From Betaproteobacteria bacterium (GTDB lineage: Bacteria > Pseudomonadota > Gammaproteobacteria > Burkholderiales > Burkholderiaceae_C): DNA of 57,959 bases. Below are positions 8,647 through 15,434 of this stretch, piece by piece (the stretch's first letter is position 1; the number at the start of each line of letters is the position of its first letter). The stretch covers positions 1 to 57,959 of the forward strand of contig CANGHH010000024.1 in NCBI GenBank assembly GCA_947453725.1, in the 5' to 3' direction. Position numbers and translations under genes: made by a program. The notes under the pieces were generated by a model. That model made no database searches, was not told where the DNA came from, and saw nothing but the letters and a program-made list of their open reading frames with translations.

Positions 8647-9453
8647 ATGGCCAGCCGCCACCCCCACACCGGCCGCCCGCGCGCGCTGCACTCGGCGCTG
8701 GAATGGCGTGCGCTGGTCGAACTGGCGATGCTGCCCTTTTCGCTGCCGCTGCTGGCCCAAGCGCCCCGCGGCGACGGCCACGCCGTGCTGCTGCTGCCGG
8801 GCTTCATGGGCAGCGAACTGTCGATGATCGCGCTGGAACTCTTCCTGCGCCAACGCGGCTGGGCTGCCCAGACCTGGGGACTGGGTCGCAACGTCGGCTT
8901 CCACCCCCGCCACGCCGTCGCGCTGGAGCAGAAGGTCCGCCACCTGCACCACAGCACCGGGCGCAAGGTCAGCCTGGTCGGCTGGAGCCTGGGCGGCGTG
9001 TTTGCGCTCTACGGTGCGCACCAGGCACCGGAGTGCGTGCGCGGCATCGTCACGCTGGGCAGCCCGGTGACGGTGGATCCCGAGGGCAGTGCCTCACCGC
9101 CCTTCGTCAAGGCGATGTACCGCCTGATCGCGCACCCGATGGGGCCGTCGGCGCACGTGCTGCAGCCGCGTGCCAAGAAGCTGCGCGAACGCCGGTCGCT
9201 GCCGCTGCCGATGAGTTGCCTGTATTCGCTGGGCGACGGCGTGGTGCCGCCACAGGAAGCCACGGTCGAGGGCGACCCGGCCCTGCACGAGAACATCCGC
9301 GTGCCGGGCAGTCACATCGGGCTGGGCTTCAACGCCGTGGTGCTGTGGATCGTGGCCGACCGGCTGTCACAGCCCGAAGGGATCTGGCGGCGCTTCGAGC
9401 CCGCCGGGCTGCCGGGCTGGATCTACCGGCTGCTGACGCCGCCGGCGGGGTAG
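8647..9453 (+). CDS. Alpha/beta hydrolase (lipase/esterase-like)
   Basis: A 268-aa alpha/beta hydrolase. The oxyanion region LLLPGFMGSELSM follows the first strand, the nucleophile elbow is GWSLGG with Ser114, and the remaining triad is probably the Asp in SLGDGVVPP near residue 198 and the His in GSHIGLGFN near residue 223. The layout suggests an esterase or lipase-type enzyme. No signal peptide is evident. The 3' end overlaps the convergent WS/DGAT gene by 87 bases, with both coding frames intact. Its place among acyltransferases and fadD suggests acyl ester turnover, which is inference. Confidence 0.85.
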   Translation: MASRHPHTGRPRALHSALEWRALVELAMLPFSLPLLAQAPRGDGHAVLLLPGFMGSELSMIALELFLRQRGWAAQTWGLGRNVGFHPRHAVALEQKVRHLHHSTGRKVSLVGWSLGGVFALYGAHQAPECVRGIVTLGSPVTVDPEGSASPPFVKAMYRLIAHPMGPSAHVLQPRAKKLRERRSLPLPMSCLYSLGDGVVPPQEATVEGDPALHENIRVPGSHIGLGFNAVVLWIVADRLSQPEGIWRRFEPAGLPGWIYRLLTPPAG

Positions 9454-10749
9454 GCGCCGCGCCGGCACCTCATGCTCGGTGCGGGCCAGCAGTTCCAGGT
9501 AGCTGTCTCGCAGCGCCTGGGCGAAGGTCTGCGGATCGGGCATGAGCTCGCGGCACGAGGTCGGCGACACGACGATGCGGCCGTCGTAGGCGGTGACAGC
9601 GAAAACCAGGCCCATGCCGTCGGCAATCGGCAGCATGGCCGACAGGCAGGTCAGTCGCGCGCCGTGCAGGTACACCGGTTGCGCCGGCGCGGGCAGTTCT
9701 GTGATGGTGCAGGCCGGCGGCAGCAGGCCGGCCTCGTCCGGCGTGGCTGCCAGCTGGCCATGGATCCGGGACAGCCGCTGCAGCGGATCGTTCAGGTTCG
9801 TGCCCAGCCCGATCCGACGCGCCGCGGCGCCGCTGCCCCCCTCGGCGGCCCTGTCGGCCGGCACGATGGCCGACAGGTCGGCCTGCGGCAACTCGGCGTG
9901 GCCCTGCAAGTAGCGCCGCAGGCCGCCGGCGCACACCGCCAGCACGACCTCGGTGACCGTGGCGCCGGGCACCAGCGCCCGGATGCGCTCGACCTCGTCG
10001 CAGCGCAGGCGCCGCATGTCGAAGACCCGGTGCGGGGTGACCACGGCGTTGAAGCGTGTGGCCGCGGGAATCGGCTCGGCCTGCAGCAGATCACGCAGGA
10101 AGGCCGTGGCGGTGGGTGCTGCACGCTGCAGCGGCGCCAGCAGGCGCCGTGGCGAGCACAGGGTGTGCAGAGCCGCGCGGCCCAGCAGCCACAGCAGGCC
10201 CGGCGCCCTTTCGGCGAACCAGGGCTCGGGCGGTGGCGGTCTGGGCGGCCGCCGCGTCGTGTCGTGCAGCACCTCGACGAAGGCATTGCGGCTCTCGACG
10301 TCGATGGCCGCGTGGTGGATCTTGGTCAGCAGCGCGAAACTGCCCGGCGGCAGATCGTTGAAACGGTCCAGCCCCTCGACGACGTAGATCTCCCACAGCG
10401 GCCGCTGCGGGTCCAGCGCGCGTGCGTGGATGCGCGAAGCCTGGATGCAGAACTGGCGCCAGTCGCCGGGCTTGGGCAGCGCGATGTGGCGGACGTGGTG
10501 TTCGAGGTCGAAGAGCTCGTCCTCGACCCAGTAGGGTTCGTCCAGCCCCAGCGGCACTTGCATCAGCTTGCTCAGGAACACCGGGGAGCGGTGCAGCCGC
10601 GACTCGATGTGCGCCAGGATGGTCTTGAAGCGCAGCGTACCGCCCGGCACCGTGCCCTGGTCGTAGATCTGGACATAGGTGACATTGGCGTTCGCATGCG
10701 CCTGGTCGGCGTAGAGGAAGCTCGCCTCGTGCGCGCTCAGCTGGCTCAT
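9367..10749 (-). CDS. WS/DGAT-family O-acyltransferase, C-terminally condensed
   Basis: A 460-aa member of the wax ester synthase/diacylglycerol acyltransferase family, which moves an acyl group from acyl-CoA to an alcohol or diacylglycerol. The N-terminus is family-like, and the catalytic motif is present as HHAAID (His145, His146, Asp150), although the usual following glycine is valine. GATVTEVVLAVCAGGLRRYL follows 117 residues later, as expected. The region between LSRIHGQLAAT and the PLN-type segment (ITELPAPAQPVYLHGARL) is only about 28 residues, against about 60 in its neighbour, so the C-terminal half appears shortened. The usual NVxGP motif is degenerate. The start ATG overlaps the stop of the upstream paralogue as ATGA. 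Confidence 0.85.
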   Translation of the reverse strand: MSQLSAHEASFLYADQAHANANVTYVQIYDQGTVPGGTLRFKTILAHIESRLHRSPVFLSKLMQVPLGLDEPYWVEDELFDLEHHVRHIALPKPGDWRQFCIQASRIHARALDPQRPLWEIYVVEGLDRFNDLPPGSFALLTKIHHAAIDVESRNAFVEVLHDTTRRPPRPPPPEPWFAERAPGLLWLLGRAALHTLCSPRRLLAPLQRAAPTATAFLRDLLQAEPIPAATRFNAVVTPHRVFDMRRLRCDEVERIRALVPGATVTEVVLAVCAGGLRRYLQGHAELPQADLSAIVPADRAAEGGSGAAARRIGLGTNLNDPLQRLSRIHGQLAATPDEAGLLPPACTITELPAPAQPVYLHGARLTCLSAMLPIADGMGLVFAVTAYDGRIVVSPTSCRELMPDPQTFAQALRDSYLELLARTEHEVPARRLPRRRRQQPVDPARQPGGLEAPPDPFGL

Positions 10750-11849
10750 GGTCGGGCTCCGCCCTGTCGTGTGTTTCTGGCGCGCGGCGGCCGTGGCGGC
10801 GCCGCCGCCGGCGCAGCCCTCAGTTCGTCGAAGGCCTCGCGCAGCGCGGCCGACCGTTCGCCTGCATCGGGCACGGCGCAGCGCGCGGTCGCGAAGCCGA
10901 AGCCCATCGTGCCGGCATAGCGCATCACCGTGATGTTCAGGCCGAGGCCGTGCTCGACGATGGACAGCGGCCAGTAGTCCGTCATGCGCGCACTGGCGGC
11001 GTACAGGGGCTGCCGGGGGCCGGCGACGTTGGAGATGACGACGTTGGCCAGCGGCGGCATCACGGCGGCCCACCGCGAGCGGCCGTAGAGCTGCGCCAGC
11101 GCCTGCAGCAACCACGGCACGCCGAGCGTCGGGAAGTCCATCGGGATCACGCTGCGCACGCCCCGCGCCAGCGATTTCATCGCGCCAGCGGCATCGCGGA
11201 TCGACAGCAGCCGACGCCGCGGGTCGGCGATGTTCGTGTGCAGGTTGACCAGGCTCAGCGTGGCCCGCGTGCGGAACTCGGTGTCGCCGGCTTCGCGCAG
11301 CGAAATCGGCATCGTCGCGATCAAGGCCTTGCGCGGGATGCCGCCGTGCCGCGCGAGGTAGCGCCGCAGCGTACCGCCGCACAGCGCCAGCACGATGTCG
11401 TCGAGCTTGGCGCCATGCCTTTCGGCCAGCGCGTGGTGGACCTGGACGTAGTGGGCCAACTGGCCCGAGGCCAGGCCGTCGATCACGGCCCTGCGCCACA
11501 GCGGGCGGCTGCGATCCAGCAAGGTCGAATGCAGCCGCCCGACGCAGTGCTCGAGCTGCGCCTGCGTGCCCGGCGCGGGCAGCGTCAAGTGTTGCAAGTG
11601 GTGCTTCCAGTCGATCGCGTCGTCGACGACCCAGGCCGGGTTGGCCAGCTGCAGCGGCAGGCTCGCGAGCTTGCGCGTCAGCACCGGCGCCAGCCGCAGA
11701 CGCTGGCGCAGCGAGCGCCGCAGGTCCACGCAGAAGTGGGCCGCGCCGCCGGCTGGCGGGTCGAAGAGGTGCAGCGACGCCACGTGCATCGGCGTGTGCG
11801 CCGTCTCCAGGTGCAGGAACGCACCGTCCACACCGCTCAGGACCTTCAT
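10746..11849 (-). CDS. WS/DGAT-family protein lacking the catalytic middle
   Basis: A 367-aa protein with the classic family start (MKVLSGVDGAFLHLETAHTP) and a good C-terminal domain (NVVISNVAGPRQPLY, then GLGLNITVMRYAG). In the middle, the active-site sequence runs VQVHHALAERHGAKLDDIVL. The HHAL that should begin HHxxxDG is followed after only a few residues by the G-A-x-x-x-D-I-V-L strand that normally lies about 110-120 residues later. About 109 residues, including the catalytic Asp, are missing relative to the coupled downstream paralogue, with the frame preserved. It is unlikely to be an active acyltransferase alone. The start at 11849 fits the family; an in-frame GTG at 11882 is an alternative. 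It is the first gene of a two-gene operon. Confidence 0.85.
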   Translation of the reverse strand: MKVLSGVDGAFLHLETAHTPMHVASLHLFDPPAGGAAHFCVDLRRSLRQRLRLAPVLTRKLASLPLQLANPAWVVDDAIDWKHHLQHLTLPAPGTQAQLEHCVGRLHSTLLDRSRPLWRRAVIDGLASGQLAHYVQVHHALAERHGAKLDDIVLALCGGTLRRYLARHGGIPRKALIATMPISLREAGDTEFRTRATLSLVNLHTNIADPRRRLLSIRDAAGAMKSLARGVRSVIPMDFPTLGVPWLLQALAQLYGRSRWAAVMPPLANVVISNVAGPRQPLYAASARMTDYWPLSIVEHGLGLNITVMRYAGTMGFGFATARCAVPDAGERSAALREAFDELRAAPAAAPPRPPRARNTRQGGARP

Positions 11850-11983
11850 GCGCAAGCCCACCTTCGCCAAGCTGTCAGGCACCCTTCATAGCGCCTGAAT
11901 CCGGCGCCGGCTTGCGCCAGGTCATGAGCTTGGCGCGCAGCGGGCGTGGGCGCAGAATGGTTTTCAAGACCCCGGGGCCCGAG

Positions 11984-12289
11984 ATGAACCCCGCCGCCCG
12001 GCCTTCGCCCTGGAAGGTGCTGATCACCGGCGCCTCATCCGGCATCGGCGAAGCGCTGGCGCACTGCTTTGCGCGTGATGGCCACCGGCCGCTGCGGGTC
12101 GCGCGGGGTGAAGGGCGCCTGCTTGCACGGGCAGCCACCTTGCTTGCCGAATGCGGTTGCCGCGCCGATGCGCTGGCGGTGGACCTGGCCCGGGCGGATC
12201 GGTGCACCCCGGCAGGCGCCGTCGCGCGCTTTGACGGGCCGTTGCGCCGGCTCAATGCGCTGCGCGACAGGCAGCGGGTCAATGAGGCT
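11984..12289 (+). pseudogene. Truncated short-chain dehydrogenase (SDR) remnant
   Basis: From ATG 11984 the frame encodes an SDR N-terminus (KVLITGASSGIGEALAHCFA) with the cofactor motif TGxxxGIG, then a degraded stretch ending near RADALAVDLARA. The NNAG and YxxxK motifs of a working SDR are absent. The frame has no stop and continues into fadD, so an SDR-FadD fusion product is formally possible. fadD has its own ribosome binding site and start, and I therefore treat this part as a decayed gene fragment. The 3' boundary is approximate. Confidence 0.65.
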
Positions 12290-12352
12290 TGGCGTTCGAT
12301 CTGCGGCCCGTCGTGGGTTGCAGCAGTCTGGACCGACACGGAGGGCAGATCC

Positions 12353-14029
12353 ATGCAAAAAGCTTGGCTGGACCATTACCCGGCAGGCATGCCGGCCGAA
12401 GTCAACTTGCGGGAATTCGCCTCGCTGACCGAGGTGCTGGAACGCAGTTGCCAGCGCTTCGGTGACAAGCCGGCGTTCACCAACATGGCCGCGACCTTCA
12501 GCTACGACGATCTCGACCGCGCCAGCCGCGATTTCGGCGCTTTCCTGCAGAAGGGGCTGCACCTGCGCAAGGGCGACCGGGTGGCGCTGATGATGCCCAA
12601 CCTGCTGCAATACCCGGTGGCGCTGTTCGGCGCCCTGCGCGCCGGTCTGACGGTGGTCAACGTCAACCCGCAGTACACGGCGCCCGAGTTGGAGCACCAG
12701 CTGAAGGACGCCGGCGTTGCGGCCGTGGTGGTGCTGGAGAACTTCGCCCACACGCTGCAGCAGGTGCTGGATCGCAACCCCGATCTGCCGCTGGCGGTGA
12801 TCACCACCGAGGTCGGCGACCTGCTGCCCGTGGTGCGCGAGTTGCTGACCAACCTCGTCGTCAAGCATGTCAAGCACCTGGTGCCCGCGTGGAAGATCGA
12901 TGGCGCGATCAGCTTCCATGCCGCCCTGCGCGCCGGACGTGTGCAGACCCTGGACGCCGTGCCGCTGGCGCACGAAGACACGGCTTTCCTGCAGTACACG
13001 GGCGGCACCACCGGGGTGGCCAAGGGCGCTGTGCTGACGCACGGCAATATGGTGGCCAATCTGCAGCAGATGGCGGCCTGGCTGGCGAAGGACCTGCTGG
13101 ACGGTGAGGAGACGCTGGTCTGTCCGCTGCCGCTCTATCACATCTATGCGCTGACCTCGAGCCTGGTCTTCCTGAAGAAGGGCGCGCACACCGTGCTGGT
13201 GACCAACCCGCGGGACATGCAGGCCTTCCTGCACGACCTGAAGAAATTCCCGTTCACCGCCATCATTGGCGTCAACACCCTGTACCGGGCGCTGCTGGAC
13301 GAGCCCGGATTTGCCGATGTCGACACGCGCAGCCTGAAGCTGACCAGCGCTGGCGGCATGGCGGTGCAGCGCATCGTGGCCCAGCGATGGAAGAGCCGCA
13401 CCGGCGTGCCGATCGTCGAGGGTTACGGCCTGACCGAGACGTCGCCGGTGGTGATCTCCAACCTCGTCGGCATCGCCGAATGGACTGGCAAGATCGGTAT
13501 GCCCGTGCCGTCGACCCAGGCCGTCATCCTGGACGACGACGGCAGCGAGTTGCCGATCGGCGAGGTCGGCGAGATCTGCGTGCGCGGCCCGCAGGTGATG
13601 GCCGGCTACTGGAACCGCCCCGATGAGACAGCGCGGGTGTTCACCGAAGGCGGCTGGCTGCGCACCGGCGACATGGGCCTCGTCGACGAACAAGGCTGCT
13701 TCCAGATCACCGACCGCAAGAAGGACATGATCGTGGTTTCGGGCTTCAAGGTCTTTCCGAACCAGATCGAGGACGCGGTGGCGCTGCACCCGGGCGTGGC
13801 CGAGGTGGCCGCCATCGGCGTGGCCGATGAGCGTTCGGGCGAGGTGGTCAAGATCGTCGTCGTTCGCAAGGACGAGTCCTTGACCGAGGCGTCGCTGCTG
13901 GCGCATTGCCGTCAGCACCTGACCGGCTACAAGATGCCCAGGATCGTCGAGTTCTCGCTCGAACCGCTGCCGAAGACCAACCTGGGCAAGATCCTGCGTC
14001 GGCAATTGCGCGCCGCAAGACCCGGCTGA
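12353..14029 (+). CDS. fadD: Long-chain fatty acid-CoA ligase
   Basis: A 558-aa AMP-forming ligase converting long-chain fatty acids, ATP and CoA to acyl-CoA for beta-oxidation or lipid synthesis, acting at the inner membrane face. Motifs are YTGGTTGVAKGAVLTHGN (P-loop-like), VEGYGLTETSPVV, GGWLRTGDMG and the FACS signature DRKKDMIVVSGFKVFPNQIED. The catalytic Lys is in KTNLGKILRR at the C-terminus. The length and the MQKAWLDHYPAGMPAEVN start match proteobacterial FadD. GAGGGCAG lies just upstream of ATG 12353, which decides the start even though the frame is open far upstream through an SDR remnant. It can supply acyl-CoA for the neighbouring WS/DGAT proteins or activate acids released by the acylase nearby. 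Confidence 0.95.
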   Translation: MQKAWLDHYPAGMPAEVNLREFASLTEVLERSCQRFGDKPAFTNMAATFSYDDLDRASRDFGAFLQKGLHLRKGDRVALMMPNLLQYPVALFGALRAGLTVVNVNPQYTAPELEHQLKDAGVAAVVVLENFAHTLQQVLDRNPDLPLAVITTEVGDLLPVVRELLTNLVVKHVKHLVPAWKIDGAISFHAALRAGRVQTLDAVPLAHEDTAFLQYTGGTTGVAKGAVLTHGNMVANLQQMAAWLAKDLLDGEETLVCPLPLYHIYALTSSLVFLKKGAHTVLVTNPRDMQAFLHDLKKFPFTAIIGVNTLYRALLDEPGFADVDTRSLKLTSAGGMAVQRIVAQRWKSRTGVPIVEGYGLTETSPVVISNLVGIAEWTGKIGMPVPSTQAVILDDDGSELPIGEVGEICVRGPQVMAGYWNRPDETARVFTEGGWLRTGDMGLVDEQGCFQITDRKKDMIVVSGFKVFPNQIEDAVALHPGVAEVAAIGVADERSGEVVKIVVVRKDESLTEASLLAHCRQHLTGYKMPRIVEFSLEPLPKTNLGKILRRQLRAARPG

Positions 14030-14075
14030 CTGCGGGGCTCAACCGACTGCCCGCGACCCTGCCAGCACCCGGAAA

Positions 14076-15434
14076 TCAGGGCGCGCGCAGGCTCTGCAGG
14101 ATCGTCACGGCAGGCGCCTGGTTGCCCCAGGACTGGCGGATGTAGGTCAGGACATCGGCCCGTTGTTGCGCGTCCAGCTCGGATGGCGGCATCCCGTAAG
14201 GGCGCGGGTTGCGGCCGGTGGCCGGTGCAAAGCCGCCGTGGCGGACGACCTGCAGCGCGTTGTCGGGCTGCTCCAGCGTGACGCTGGGGTTGCCGGCCAG
14301 CGCCGGGTAGATGCCGGCGGCGCCTTCGCCCTGCCGGCCGTGGCATTCGGCGCACCGGTCGCCGTACAGGACCGCCCCGCGTTCGCGCTGGGCCCCATTG
14401 GCGGCTTCCGCGGCTTCGGCGCCTGCGGGTTGGCGGGACGGTGCCGGCTGCGCCGGCAGGCTCAGCAGGTAGGTCGCGATCGCTTCGAGGTCCTGTTCAG
14501 ACGCATGCTGGGTGCTGCCGACCACCACCTCGGCCATCGGCCCGCTGGCCACGCCGCGCGACGACAGTCCGCTGCGCAACAGGTCCACCAGGTCCTGCTG
14601 CTGGCGGGCCGCTGGCACGCCGGCCAGCGGTGCCAGGCTGGGTGCAAACCAGGGCTGCATCGGCAGCGCGCCGCCGGCCAGTTGCTCGGCCTGCCGGGTG
14701 GCGCCCAGCGCGTTGCGCGGCGCGTGGCAGGCGGCGCAATGGCCCAGCCCGCGCACCAGGTAGGCGCCGCGCTGCCAGGCGGCCGTTGCACCCGAGGGCG
14801 GCAAAGCGGCCGCTTCGGCGGGGTCCGCAGGCCGGAAATACAGCGCCCGCCACACCGCCAGCGCGGCCTGGGTGTTGAAGGGAAAGCGCAAGCCGCTGGC
14901 CGGCGCGGCCTGCACCACCGGCGGCAGGCTGCGCAGGAAGGCGTAGAGCGCGTCGCTGTCAGCGCGGCTCACGCGCGTGAATTCGGTGTACGGAAAGGCC
15001 GGCGCCAGGCGCCGCCCGTCGCGCGAACGGCCGTGGTGCAGGGCCTGCCAGAAGTCGTCGGCGCTCCAGGCGCCCAGGCCGCTGCCGGGGTCGGGCGTCA
15101 GGTTGCCGGCGTAGACCGTGCCGAAGGGCGTGGGCAGTCCGCGGCCCCCGGCGTAGGCCACGCCGCCACGCGCCGTGTGGCAGCTGGCACAGTTGCCCAG
15201 ACGGGCCAGGTAGGCGCCGCGGGCCCGCGCATCGGCATCAGCGGCATCCGTGGCCGTTGCCGACCGCAGCCGGTCAGTCGCTCGGTCAGAGACCCGGTCG
15301 GATGCCCGGTCCGGGGCGCGGTCGATCCAGGCCACGGCGGCCGCCGCCAGCAGCAAGCCGCCGACCAGCCCGAGGGCTGCGGCGCGCAGCCCTGGTCTGC
15401 GCCTGGCCGCGAAGGCGTCGGCAGCCTGCCTCAT
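14076..15434 (-). CDS. Membrane-anchored triheme cytochrome c
   Basis: A 452-aa protein with an N-terminal membrane anchor (residues about 16-37) and three c-type heme sites: CASCH at 82-86, CAACH at 233-237 and CAECH at 361-365. The three-domain layout and motifs such as GGRGLPTPFGTVYAGNLTPD match the cytochrome subunit of membrane-bound gluconate, sorbitol and alcohol dehydrogenases, which passes electrons from a dehydrogenase to the quinone pool or oxidase from the periplasmic side. No GMC dehydrogenase subunits are here. Its ATG overlaps the stop of the flavoprotein-cytochrome gene as ATGA, so that protein is the likely partner. Between anchor and first heme lies a repetitive DRxS-type linker (residues 38-58). 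Confidence 0.9.
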   Translation of the reverse strand: MRQAADAFAARRRPGLRAAALGLVGGLLLAAAAVAWIDRAPDRASDRVSDRATDRLRSATATDAADADARARGAYLARLGNCASCHTARGGVAYAGGRGLPTPFGTVYAGNLTPDPGSGLGAWSADDFWQALHHGRSRDGRRLAPAFPYTEFTRVSRADSDALYAFLRSLPPVVQAAPASGLRFPFNTQAALAVWRALYFRPADPAEAAALPPSGATAAWQRGAYLVRGLGHCAACHAPRNALGATRQAEQLAGGALPMQPWFAPSLAPLAGVPAARQQQDLVDLLRSGLSSRGVASGPMAEVVVGSTQHASEQDLEAIATYLLSLPAQPAPSRQPAGAEAAEAANGAQRERGAVLYGDRCAECHGRQGEGAAGIYPALAGNPSVTLEQPDNALQVVRHGGFAPATGRNPRPYGMPPSELDAQQRADVLTYIRQSWGNQAPAVTILQSLRAP

